A stretch of DNA of 17,093 bases, from positions 1 to 17,093 of the forward strand of contig LIBV01000009.1 in the NCBI GenBank assembly GCA_001438335.1, given 5' to 3'. The first letter of the stretch is position 1. Each line of letters begins with the position of its first letter. Source of the DNA: Pelagibacteraceae bacterium BACL5 MAG-120820-bin39 (GTDB lineage Bacteria > Pseudomonadota > Alphaproteobacteria > Pelagibacterales > Pelagibacteraceae). The notes under the pieces are model-generated. The model saw only the letters and a program-made list of their open reading frames with translations. It ran no database searches and was not told the origin of the DNA. Of this stretch, positions 1 through 7,236 are shown piece after piece. A program made the position numbers and the translations under genes.

Positions 1-1
1 G

Positions 2-967
2 GGCAATCTGCATTTAGGAAATTATTTAGGTGCAATTAAAAATTTTGTAGAGTTGGGGAATGACACTAATAATCAATGTGTTTTTTGTGTGGTTGATCTT
101 CATGCAATTACGGTTAAGCAAGATCCTAAAGAATTAAAAAAAAATATCAGAGAAACAGTTGCAACCTTTATAGCAAGTGGCATTGATCCAAAAAAAAGCA
201 TAATATTTAATCAATCTAGAGTTTCGGCACATGCAGAGACCGCTTGGATTTTAAGCTGTATTGCACGTATGGGCTGGTTAAATCGAATGACTCAATTTAA
301 GGAAAAGGCAGGAAAGGATAAAGAAAAAGCAAGTGTTGGCTTATATTCTTATCCAGTGTTAATGGCTGCAGATATATTATTATATGATGCAACCCATGTT
401 CCTGTAGGTGATGATCAAAAACAACATTTAGAACTTTGTAGAGATATCGCTCAAAAATTTAACAACGATTTTCAATGTGAAGATTTTCTAAAAGTTCCAG
501 AGCCTTTAATTCAAAAAGAATTTTCTAGAATAATGAGTTTAAAAGACGGAACTAAAAAAATGAGTAAATCTGAACTTTCAGATTTAAGTAGAATCAATTT
601 AACAGACGATAAAGATTTGATTATGAATAAAATTAAAAAAGCCAAGACAGATCCTTTGCCAATGCCAGCTACAGTTGTTGAACTTGAACAAAGACCAGAG
701 GCTAAAAATTTAATTGGAATTTATTCAAGTTTAACAAATTCAAATTTAGAAAAATCAGTTTCTAAATTTTCAGGAAAAAATTTTTCAGAATTCAAAGATC
801 AGTTGTCACAAGTTTTAGTTGAAAAAATTGAACCTATTTCGAAAGAGATAAAAAAATTATTGAGTGATCAGAAATATTTAGATGATATTCTTAATAAAGG
901 TTATGAAAATGCAAATTCAATTGCTTCTAAAAAAGTACAAAAAATTAAAGAAATCATAGGCTTTTAG
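2..967 (+). CDS. trpS: Tryptophan--tRNA ligase (TrpRS), 5' end cut by window edge
   Basis: Cytoplasmic class I aminoacyl-tRNA synthetase that activates tryptophan with ATP and charges tRNA-Trp. The reading frame is open from base 2, so the start lies outside the window; probably only the first 15 or so residues are missing. The first visible residues, GNLHLGNYLGA, are the TrpRS form of the HIGH signature. The second class I signature, KMSKS, is encoded at about 557-571, preceded by the usual SLKDGTKK. Between them lie the conserved MAADILLYDATHVPVGDDQ segment that shapes the Trp pocket and the HLELCRDIAQKFN stretch. The C-terminal part, with the ELEQRPEAKNLIGIYSSLT region, is full length. An internal TTG at 53 gives an open frame but cannot be the start, because the HIGH motif lies upstream of it. 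No terminator is visible after the stop, and nfuA follows after 53 bases. Confidence 0.97.
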   Translation, partial: GNLHLGNYLGAIKNFVELGNDTNNQCVFCVVDLHAITVKQDPKELKKNIRETVATFIASGIDPKKSIIFNQSRVSAHAETAWILSCIARMGWLNRMTQFKEKAGKDKEKASVGLYSYPVLMAADILLYDATHVPVGDDQKQHLELCRDIAQKFNNDFQCEDFLKVPEPLIQKEFSRIMSLKDGTKKMSKSELSDLSRINLTDDKDLIMNKIKKAKTDPLPMPATVVELEQRPEAKNLIGIYSSLTNSNLEKSVSKFSGKNFSEFKDQLSQVLVEKIEPISKEIKKLLSDQKYLDDILNKGYENANSIASKKVQKIKEIIGF

Positions 968-986
968 AAAAAAATTTATTATCAAG

Positions 987-1014
987 TTTCAATTTATTAA
1001 TTATTCACTATATA
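987..1014 (+). promoter_or_regulatory. Weak candidate promoter for nfuA, possibly leaderless
   Basis: The 53-base gap between trpS and nfuA holds TTTCAA (987-992) and TATATA (1009-1014) with 16 bases between them. A start about seven bases after the second box would fall at or next to the nfuA ATG at 1021, giving an mRNA with almost no leader. No Shine-Dalgarno sequence precedes that ATG. The gap is so AT-rich that promoter-like boxes are expected by chance, so this is only a candidate. Confidence 0.22.
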
Positions 1015-1020
1015 TTAGCT

Positions 1021-1566
1021 ATGTTCGTTCAAACTGAAAACACTCCAAACCCAAATTCTTTAAAATTTTTACCCGGTAAAAAAGTTTCAAATAGTGGCTC
1101 TTATGAGATTACAAAAAAAGATGAGATTAACAACGAACTAGTAAGAAATATTCTTTCCATAATTGGTGTAGAAGGAGTTTTTTTAGGAGATGAATTTATT
1201 TCAGTTAATAAAAATGATAAAACTAACTGGGAAGATATTAAACATATAGTTATTTCATTAATTAATGATTTCTATTCCGATGGAAAAGAATTTGTAATTG
1301 ATGGTAAAATAAATGAAGAAACTAAGGATTTATTAGAGATTGAAGAAAAAATTATAAAAATTTTAGACCAAAAAATTAGACCAGCTGTTGCTAGAGATGG
1401 TGGAGACATCAAGTTTAAAGAATTTAAAAATGGTGTGGTTAAGGTTCAGTTACAAGGAAGTTGTTCGGGATGCCCAAGCTCAACAATGACCTTAAAGCAA
1501 GGAGTTCAAAATCTTTTATGTCATTATTTGCCAGAGGTTAAAGAGGTTATAGCGGTTCAAGAATGA
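1021..1566 (+). CDS. nfuA: NfuA/NifU-like iron-sulfur cluster carrier protein
   Basis: Fe-S cluster carrier that receives clusters from the assembly machinery and passes them to apo-enzymes in the cytoplasm. The 181 residues match the two-domain Nfu layout. Residues 1 to about 90 are the Nfu N-terminal domain, opening with the hallmark TENTPNPNSLKFLPGK. Residues 107-178 are the NifU C-terminal domain, with RPAVARDGGDI and the cluster-binding CSGC motif (Cys148 and Cys151) followed by SSTMTLKQGVQ. The ATG at 1021 is well supported because the N-terminal motif begins right after it. The stop overlaps the start of the next gene (ATGA, 1563-1566), so the two are probably translationally coupled. 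MiaB, encoded in the window, is a plausible client, but that link is inference. Confidence 0.95.
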   Translation: MFVQTENTPNPNSLKFLPGKKVSNSGSYEITKKDEINNELVRNILSIIGVEGVFLGDEFISVNKNDKTNWEDIKHIVISLINDFYSDGKEFVIDGKINEETKDLLEIEEKIIKILDQKIRPAVARDGGDIKFKEFKNGVVKVQLQGSCSGCPSSTMTLKQGVQNLLCHYLPEVKEVIAVQE

Positions 1567-2645
1567 GAAGAAAAATTGTAAGAAAAACAAAAAAGACCAT
1601 TCAATTTTTTGATGAGAGAAGTATTGGAGCAATTCCCAGAATAATTTTAAGTAGTATTGTGGTAGTTGGTTTTTTTTATGTGATGCCTTTTTTTATTAAT
1701 TTTACAAATGAAAATTTTCTTAACACAAAAGAGTTTCAAAATGAATCCAAGAAAATTTTAGTTTATACTTTAAATAGCAAAAACAATATTGAAGAAAATA
1801 CAGAAGTTTTAGATGAAAAAGATCTTCTGGTAGATATTTTATCACTTAACGATATAGAAAATGAGTCGGTAGCTTTAAGTGCACCCACGATAGAACAATT
1901 GTTTAAAGACACTAATTATAAATTAAAAGACGTCAGAGAAACTAAACTTGTTAAACCTGTACTTTTAACATTATTGCCAGATGAAATTAAAATGATTGAA
2001 GATACAAAAAAAAGGAAGGAACTTTTTATTCAAATTGTTTTACCTTTAATCTTAAAAGAAAATAATAACATTCGATTAGATCGAAAAAGACTTTTTACCA
2101 TTATTAATAAAAGCAATAATACAGATTTAGAAAAAAAATGGCTCGAGAAAAAATTTAAACAATACGGCATTCCTGCAAAAGATTTATCATTACTTAAAAT
2201 TAGAATGGATGAAATCCCCGTATCGTTAGCAATCGCTCAAGCTGCCAAAGAAACAGGCTGGGGAACATCTAGATTTGCTCAGGAGGGTAATGCTTTATTT
2301 GGTCAATGGACATGGTTAGGAGAAGGTCTAAAGCCTATAGATGCTAAAGAAGGTGCGGATCATAAAGTTATGAGATTTAACATTTTACAAGCATCGGTTA
2401 GAGCCTACCAAAGAAATTTGAATACTCATTCGACTTATAAGGATTTTAGACAAGCAAGAGCTGAACTTAGGGATGCTGGTAAACCATTAGATAGTATGGT
2501 GCTGTCAAATTATTTAGATAAATATGCTGAAACTGGTGATCAGTATGTTGAAGTTTTACAAAAAATAATTGAACAGAACGATTTAAAAGATTTTGATGAT
2601 GCAAAGCTATTGCCATCCAGCGTTGAGCTTGAAAGCTTAATTTAG
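1563..2645 (+). CDS. Bax-type glucosaminidase-domain protein, membrane anchored
   Basis: Probable peptidoglycan hydrolase of the Bax/N-acetylglucosaminidase (GH73-like) family, 360 residues. A basic N-terminus (MRRKIVRKTKK) precedes one strongly hydrophobic segment at about 26-48, with no obvious cleavage site, so I expect an inner-membrane anchor with the rest in the periplasm. Residues 50 to about 205 are charged and poorly conserved. The catalytic domain covers about 213-340: IPVSLAIAQAAKETGWGTSRFA carries the probable catalytic Glu230, followed by NALFGQWTW and the SVRAYQRNLNTH and YLDKYAETGDQYVEVL stretches typical of Bax proteins. Its start overlaps the nfuA stop by four bases. It ends one base before the convergent deacetylase gene. 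The family is clear; the substrate bond is inferred from the family. Confidence 0.85.
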   Translation: MRRKIVRKTKKTIQFFDERSIGAIPRIILSSIVVVGFFYVMPFFINFTNENFLNTKEFQNESKKILVYTLNSKNNIEENTEVLDEKDLLVDILSLNDIENESVALSAPTIEQLFKDTNYKLKDVRETKLVKPVLLTLLPDEIKMIEDTKKRKELFIQIVLPLILKENNNIRLDRKRLFTIINKSNNTDLEKKWLEKKFKQYGIPAKDLSLLKIRMDEIPVSLAIAQAAKETGWGTSRFAQEGNALFGQWTWLGEGLKPIDAKEGADHKVMRFNILQASVRAYQRNLNTHSTYKDFRQARAELRDAGKPLDSMVLSNYLDKYAETGDQYVEVLQKIIEQNDLKDFDDAKLLPSSVELESLI

Positions 2646-2646
2646 T

Positions 2647-3702
2647 TTACTGCACAACAAATTGTATACCAAACCATCTCCATTTTCCATCGTCATTTAA
2701 GGAACAGTTAACTCTTCCTCTTCTAGGAGTAAAAGCATCTCTAAATTTTATGGTAAGTTTATTATTTAAAAAATTAAAATTTGATTTTTCCCAAGCATTA
2801 CCTTCATTTGAATAGCAATTTATATTATCTAAATTTTTTTGATCTTCAAAAAATTCAACTTGAAATTCAGGTGGATTATTTGCTTTTGTTAATTTCTTTT
2901 CCTCTGGAATTAAATTTTTGTACTCTAAGGGAAAAAAATTAATGATTGATTTAAATCTATTTAATTCTCCATAATTTTCATTGATAGGAAATCTTGGTAA
3001 TTCAAATTTATCTTTATTTAAATCTATAACCCCAGAATGCTGACCAAAAGCAAAACTAAAATTTTCAGCAACATAATCTTTCATGAATTTTGAATATTCA
3101 CCAAATGGATAAGAAAATAAATTTGGAATATATCCAAGCTCTCTTAAAAAAAATTTAGATGCTATTTCTATATCATTAATAAATTCTTCATCTGATTTTT
3201 CTATCAAATAGTCATGAGTATGTGAATGATGTCCTATATAGGCAAAACTCTCTTTCTCAACTTCTCTAATTTGATCCCAAGTCATATAGCCATTATTGCC
3301 AACTGGCTCTGTTGAGACAAATAAAATAAATGGAATTTTATTTTCTTTCAAAAATGGCCACGCAATTTCATAAAAAGATGAAAATGCATCATCAATTGTT
3401 ATTAATATTTTTTTTTCATTTTTAGGTTCATTAAAATTATCAATAAATTTTTGTATGTCATAAAAATCATAGTTTGAATTTTTAATCATTTCTATTTGCT
3501 TAACAAAAACATCCATTTGAATGTTTGTAGATGGATATTTGTTTTCATCAAATCTATGATACATTAGCGATAAAATACCCTCATCTTTCGAATAATATTT
3601 GATATTATTGTTATCTGCTTTAGAGTTTAATGATAAAAATAGAATTAAAATGACCAAACTTATAATTGATGCTGCAAATGAAAAAATATTTTTAATGCTC
3701 AT
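2647..3702 (-). CDS. NodB-family polysaccharide deacetylase, secreted or membrane anchored
   Basis: Probable metal-dependent de-N-acetylase of extracytoplasmic polysaccharide or peptidoglycan (carbohydrate esterase 4 type), 351 residues. A hydrophobic segment at about 8-25 followed by SKA at 27-29 looks like a signal peptide with a possible cut before Asp30, though it could remain as an anchor. NodB motifs are present: ITIDDAF (Asp104 and Asp105, motif 1), GHHSHTH (His159 and His163 as likely metal ligands, motif 2) and SYPFGEYS near 197-204 (motif 3). After about residue 262 comes a tail of some 90 residues with two cysteines (296 and 333), ending in a WRWFGIQF stretch I cannot assign. The ATG at 3702 is preferred because it supplies the basic start and hydrophobic core of the signal, but it makes the gene overlap the start of tsaB by 53 bases. 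The substrate is unknown. Confidence 0.85.
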   Translation of the reverse strand: MSIKNIFSFAASIISLVILILFLSLNSKADNNNIKYYSKDEGILSLMYHRFDENKYPSTNIQMDVFVKQIEMIKNSNYDFYDIQKFIDNFNEPKNEKKILITIDDAFSSFYEIAWPFLKENKIPFILFVSTEPVGNNGYMTWDQIREVEKESFAYIGHHSHTHDYLIEKSDEEFINDIEIASKFFLRELGYIPNLFSYPFGEYSKFMKDYVAENFSFAFGQHSGVIDLNKDKFELPRFPINENYGELNRFKSIINFFPLEYKNLIPEEKKLTKANNPPEFQVEFFEDQKNLDNINCYSNEGNAWEKSNFNFLNNKLTIKFRDAFTPRRGRVNCSLNDDGKWRWFGIQFVVQ

Positions 3703-4030
3703 TAATAAAGATAATATTTATAGTATTACCCATGAAAATACTAAAATTAATTATGAGAAATTAATTCTGTTAATTGAGGGTTTTATTTCATCTAAAAAAA
3801 TAAATTATAATGACCTTTCTGAGATTTATATCAACCGGGGGCCTGGCAGTTTTGCTGGAATAAGAAATTCTTTATCTATTGTTAAAGCTATTTTTTTAGC
3901 CAAAAAAATTGATTATTATTGTTATAGTTTGCGAGATTTTGAGGCATCAGAAAATACGAAATATGAAAATATTCCCAATTTGTGTGATAAATATCAAATT
4001 AAAAAAAATTTGATTAATCCCATTTATTAG
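3650..4030 (+). CDS. tsaB: TsaB-like t6A tRNA-modification protein, shortened
   Basis: TsaB (YeaZ) is the non-catalytic ASKHA-fold partner of TsaD in the complex that makes N6-threonylcarbamoyladenosine at tRNA position 37. The N-terminus MTKLIIDAANEKIF corresponds to the first beta hairpin of TsaB, and NRGPGSFAGIR (residues 63-72) is its best-known signature (usually GPGSFTGLR). Only 126 residues are encoded, against about 200-230 in most bacteria. Similarity fades after about residue 100 and the second half of the fold is absent. The ATG at 3650 is chosen because the family match starts there; an upstream TTG at 3599 would add 17 unrelated residues. No Shine-Dalgarno is visible, and the first 53 bases lie antisense inside the deacetylase gene. 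rimI, a common tsaB neighbour, is not next to it. Either a minimal functional TsaB or a decaying one is possible. Confidence 0.8.
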   Translation: MTKLIIDAANEKIFLMLINKDNIYSITHENTKINYEKLILLIEGFISSKKINYNDLSEIYINRGPGSFAGIRNSLSIVKAIFLAKKIDYYCYSLRDFEASENTKYENIPNLCDKYQIKKNLINPIY

Positions 4031-4044
4031 AGTTAAAATTAAAT

Positions 4045-4458
4045 ATGCCAGATACAATTGAGGAAAAATGCTTATCCATAGGCGTTAAGCTGACTGAACA
4101 AAGGAAAGTTATAGCGAAGGTGATGTCTGAGTCTACCGATCATCCGGATGTTGATGAGCTTTATAATAGAGCAAATAAAATTGACCCAAAAATTAGTATC
4201 GCAACAGTATATAGAACTGTAAAACTTTTTGAGGAATCTGGAATTTTAGCAAAACATGAATTTAAAGGTGGCAAAGCTCGATATGAAGAGCTTAATGAGG
4301 GTCATCATGATCATTTAATAGATGTAAAAACTGGAGAAATTATAGAATTTGTAGACGAGGAAATTGAAAAACTTCAAAAAAAAGTTGCTGAAAAGTATGG
4401 TTACAAATTAGTTGACCATAAATTAGAACTCTACGGGGTTAAAAAAAAATCTCAATAA
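4045..4458 (+). CDS. fur: Fur-family metal-responsive transcriptional regulator
   Basis: DNA-binding metal sensor of 137 residues that likely represses metal-uptake genes when its metal is bound. Residues 1 to about 80 form the winged helix: KLTEQRKVIAKVM, the HPDVDELY segment, and the recognition helix SIATVYRTVKLFEESG (51-66). The dimerisation and sensing part has GHHDHLID (86-93), EIIEF, and His125, which are typical ligand positions. The CxxC structural zinc site of E. coli Fur is missing: the only cysteine is Cys9, and the family position reads DVKTG. That is the pattern in alphaproteobacterial Fur/Mur proteins, so it is not decay. Iron or manganese specificity cannot be read from sequence alone. 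It sits 14 bases after tsaB and 2 bases before miaB, the usual alphaproteobacterial setting. Confidence 0.92.
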   Translation: MPDTIEEKCLSIGVKLTEQRKVIAKVMSESTDHPDVDELYNRANKIDPKISIATVYRTVKLFEESGILAKHEFKGGKARYEELNEGHHDHLIDVKTGEIIEFVDEEIEKLQKKVAEKYGYKLVDHKLELYGVKKKSQ

Positions 4459-4460
4459 CC

Positions 4461-5786
4461 ATGAATCAAAAAATATTTATCAAAACATTTGGCTGTCAGA
4501 TGAATGAGTATGACTCAAATAGAATTTATGACATAGTTAAAAAAATTGGTTATGAGAAAACAGATAACTATGAAGATGCAAATTGCTATCTTTTAAACAC
4601 TTGTCATATACGAGATAAAGCTAAAGAAAAAGTTTACCATGAAATTGGTCGAGTGAAAAAAATCTTTAGAGCAAAAAAGAAGCCTTTGGTTATTGTTGCA
4701 GGCTGTGTGGCTCAAGCCGAAAATCAAGAAATGTTAAAAAGAGAACCTTATATAGATTTGGTCATTGGGCCTCAGGCTTATCACAAAATTAACGACACCA
4801 TACTTAATTATGTTGAAAAACAAAAGTTTGAAGAAACTGAATTTGATGCAGTAAGTAAGTTTGAATATCTAAGTAAAATAAAAAATAATTCTTCAAAAGT
4901 ATCTTCCTTTTTAACCATACAGGAAGGCTGTGACAAGTTTTGTCATTTTTGTGTGGTGCCTTATACTAGAGGCCCTGAATATTCTAGACCTTTCAAACAA
5001 ATCATTGATGAAGCAAAAAGCCTTATAGAACAAGGAGCTAAAGAAATTATTTTATTAGGCCAAAATGTAAATGCTTATAATGATAATGGTTTGCGTTTAT
5101 CAAACTTGATTTTAGAAATTGAAAAAATAAATGAGGTAAAAAGAATTCGGTATACCACATCACACCCAAAAGATATGACAGATGATTTAATTGAAGTATA
5201 TAAACATTCAAAAAAATTAATGCCCCTGGTCCATCTTCCGGTTCAAAGCGGATCTAATAAGGTTTTAGAGTTAATGAATAGAAAGCATACTATTCAAGAA
5301 TATCTTAATACCTATGAAAAATTAAAAGAAATTAATCCAGTAGTTGAATTTTCAAGTGATTTTATAATTGCTTATCCAGGTGAAGAGGAGCAAGATTTTA
5401 ATGAAACATTTGAATTAATTAAAAAGATAAAATTTATAAATTCTTATTCATTTATTTTCAGTCCAAGGCCAGGCACAGTAGCTGAAAATTTAGAATTAAT
5501 AGATAAAGAGATATCATTGGATAGGTTGGAAAAAATACAACAGAAATTATTCGAGCATCAGATTCAAAAAAATAAATCTTTAGAAAATAATACAATTGAG
5601 GTGCTAGTTGAAAATCAAACTGAGGATAAAACCAAACTTTTTGGGAGATCTGAGTACATGACTTCAGTAATATTTAGTGGTAATGAAGAAAGTATTGGAC
5701 AAATTGTGAAAGTAAAAATAAACAAAAGCAATCAAAACACCTTGTTTGGAGAGGCTGTTACAAATTTAAATCAAAAGGTAGCTTAA
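4461..5786 (+). CDS. miaB: tRNA-2-methylthio-N6-isopentenyladenosine(37) synthase MiaB
   Basis: Radical-SAM methylthiotransferase that converts i6A37 to ms2i6A37 in tRNAs reading UNN codons, using S-adenosylmethionine and two [4Fe-4S] clusters. All three parts are visible in 441 residues. The N-terminal UPF0004 domain has Cys12 (TFGCQMNEYDS), Cys48 (LLNTCHIRDKAKEK) and Cys82 (AGCVAQAE) for the auxiliary cluster. The radical-SAM core has Cys157, Cys161 and Cys164 in EGCDKFCHFCVVPYTRG, with SSDFIIAYPGE further on. A C-terminal TRAM-type tRNA-binding domain covers about 375-437. Length and motifs separate MiaB from RimO and MtaB. Only two bases separate it from fur. Its SAM supply comes from metK four genes downstream, and NfuA is a plausible source of clusters; both links are inference. 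Confidence 0.97.
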   Translation: MNQKIFIKTFGCQMNEYDSNRIYDIVKKIGYEKTDNYEDANCYLLNTCHIRDKAKEKVYHEIGRVKKIFRAKKKPLVIVAGCVAQAENQEMLKREPYIDLVIGPQAYHKINDTILNYVEKQKFEETEFDAVSKFEYLSKIKNNSSKVSSFLTIQEGCDKFCHFCVVPYTRGPEYSRPFKQIIDEAKSLIEQGAKEIILLGQNVNAYNDNGLRLSNLILEIEKINEVKRIRYTTSHPKDMTDDLIEVYKHSKKLMPLVHLPVQSGSNKVLELMNRKHTIQEYLNTYEKLKEINPVVEFSSDFIIAYPGEEEQDFNETFELIKKIKFINSYSFIFSPRPGTVAENLELIDKEISLDRLEKIQQKLFEHQIQKNKSLENNTIEVLVENQTEDKTKLFGRSEYMTSVIFSGNEESIGQIVKVKINKSNQNTLFGEAVTNLNQKVA

Positions 5787-5789
5787 CAA

Positions 5790-6788
5790 TTGAGCAGTTT
5801 TTTAAAAAAAAATATTAATACAACGCTAAAATTCGTTTACTCAGACAATAACTCTTTAAGTGTCATTTTTCATGATAACGACTTACTCATGGGTGTTGTT
5901 GGTGAGTTTAATACAAACTTGAAAGAATTAGAAAAAATAACTGGATCTAGTTTATATTCGAGAGGAAATTCAATACTAATCAAATCATCAGCTGAAAAAA
6001 ATGAAGTTGTTAAAAATGCAATACAGTTTTTAGCTAATCAATTTATAAATAATGGCAGCATTGAAAACAAAGATATTATATCTTCGGTAGATCAATTTAT
6101 GATTAATGAAAAAGTAAAAAATCAAAATATAACTGACATTATTAAAACACCAAAAAAATCAATTATTCCAAGGTCTGAAAAACAAAAAGAGTATGTTAGA
6201 GCTCTAAGACAAAGTGACATCACTATTTCAGCAGGACCGGCAGGGACTGGAAAAACTTTTTTAGCAGTTGCTGTGGGATTAACAATGTTATTAGAAAAGA
6301 AAATTGAAAGAATAATTCTTTCTAGACCAGCTGTTGAAGCTGGAGAGAGATTAGGTTTTTTACCTGGAGATATGAAGGAAAAAGTTGATCCATATCTTAG
6401 ACCTTTGTACGATTCACTTTACGATCTGTTTGATTTTGAGAAAATTCAAAGAATGATTGAAATTGGAGATATTGAAATTGCTCCTTTAGCATTCATGAGG
6501 GGTCGAACTTTAAAAAATTCATTTGCAATTTTAGATGAGGCACAAAATGCAACTGATACTCAAATTAAGATGTTTTTAACAAGAATTGGTGAAAATTCAA
6601 AATTAGTCGTTAATGGGGATCCTTCGCAAATTGATCTTCCAAATAAAAGTATGTCAGGTTTAAACAGAGCTAAAAAACTTCTAAATCACTTAAATGAAAT
6701 TTCTGTAGTCGATTTTGATCATTCAGACGTTGTTAGACACCCATTAGTATCAAAAATAGTAAAAGCTTATTCTAATAACGATGATTAG
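5790..6788 (+). CDS. phoH: PhoH-like ATPase (TTG start)
   Basis: Cytoplasmic P-loop ATPase of the PhoH/YbeZ type, 332 residues, associated with RNA metabolism and genetically linked to YbeY. The Walker A motif is GPAGTGKT (149-156) and Walker B is AILDEAQ (246-252), followed by the family stretches RIGENSKLVVNGDPSQIDLP and the HSDVVRHPLV end. Residues 1 to about 115 form the less conserved, KH-like N-terminal region. The start is TTG at 5790, three bases after the miaB stop, with AAGGT at about 5774-5778 as a modest ribosome-binding site. No in-frame ATG gives a complete N-terminal domain. Its last eight bases overlap the start of ybeY. The precise biochemical role of this family is not settled. 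Confidence 0.94.
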   Translation: MSSFLKKNINTTLKFVYSDNNSLSVIFHDNDLLMGVVGEFNTNLKELEKITGSSLYSRGNSILIKSSAEKNEVVKNAIQFLANQFINNGSIENKDIISSVDQFMINEKVKNQNITDIIKTPKKSIIPRSEKQKEYVRALRQSDITISAGPAGTGKTFLAVAVGLTMLLEKKIERIILSRPAVEAGERLGFLPGDMKEKVDPYLRPLYDSLYDLFDFEKIQRMIEIGDIEIAPLAFMRGRTLKNSFAILDEAQNATDTQIKMFLTRIGENSKLVVNGDPSQIDLPNKSMSGLNRAKKLLNHLNEISVVDFDHSDVVRHPLVSKIVKAYSNNDD

Positions 6789-7236
6789 CGTTAATGTCTT
6801 TTCTGAAGACACTAATTGGTCTAAAAAAATAAAAAATAAAGAGATTTTTTTTAATTCTATTTGTGATGCTTTTCCAAATAAATATAAGTTTTTAAACAAA
6901 AATGTCGGTTTTACCTTATTACTTTCGAATAACCAAAATATCAAAAAACTAAACAAAAAATTTAGAAATAAAAATAAACCAACAGATATTCTTTCCTTTC
7001 CATTAAGTCATAAGATTTCAATTAAAAAGGATACTTACCTTGGAGATGTAATAATTAGCTTTAATTATATGAATAAAGATAAAGAAAAAAGATCATTTAA
7101 AACATTGGTGATTAAAACTTTTATTCATGGATTTTTACACTTGTTAGGATTTGATCATATTAAAGATAAAGATTATAAAAAAATGATTATAGAAGAAAAC
7201 AAAATTTACAAATCAGTAATTTCTAAACTTAATTAA
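6781..7236 (+). CDS. ybeY: Endoribonuclease YbeY (16S rRNA maturation)
   Basis: Zinc-dependent single-strand endoribonuclease that takes part in 16S rRNA 3'-end maturation and ribosome quality control. The 151 residues include NKPTDILSFP (66-74), the LGDVIIS strand (88-94), and the metal-binding HGFLHLLGFDH motif with His116, His120 and His126. All three zinc ligands are present. Length is normal for the family. The ATG at 6781 lies inside the end of phoH (8-base overlap), so translation is probably coupled; pairing with phoH is the standard arrangement. The stop TAA (7234-7236) directly abuts the TTG start of lnt in the same reading frame. The usual neighbour tlyC/corC (CBS-domain protein) is not between ybeY and lnt. 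Confidence 0.95.
   Translation: MISVNVFSEDTNWSKKIKNKEIFFNSICDAFPNKYKFLNKNVGFTLLLSNNQNIKKLNKKFRNKNKPTDILSFPLSHKISIKKDTYLGDVIISFNYMNKDKEKRSFKTLVIKTFIHGFLHLLGFDHIKDKDYKKMIIEENKIYKSVISKLN

Noticed and set aside
53..55. In-frame TTG as a possible trpS start
   Set aside because: The TrpRS HIGH-type motif lies upstream at bases 2-34, so the gene must begin outside the window.
3599..3649. Upstream TTG that would extend TsaB by 17 residues
   Set aside because: The extra residues do not resemble TsaB, and the family match begins exactly at the ATG at 3650.
4045..4458. Fur missing its CxxC zinc site as a sign of decay
   Set aside because: Alphaproteobacterial Fur/Mur proteins normally lack these cysteines, and the other ligand positions are intact.
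6750..6956. Antisense open frame of 68 codons across the phoH-ybeY junction
   Set aside because: Phe-rich complement of AT-rich coding sequence, with no recognisable motif and no ribosome-binding site.
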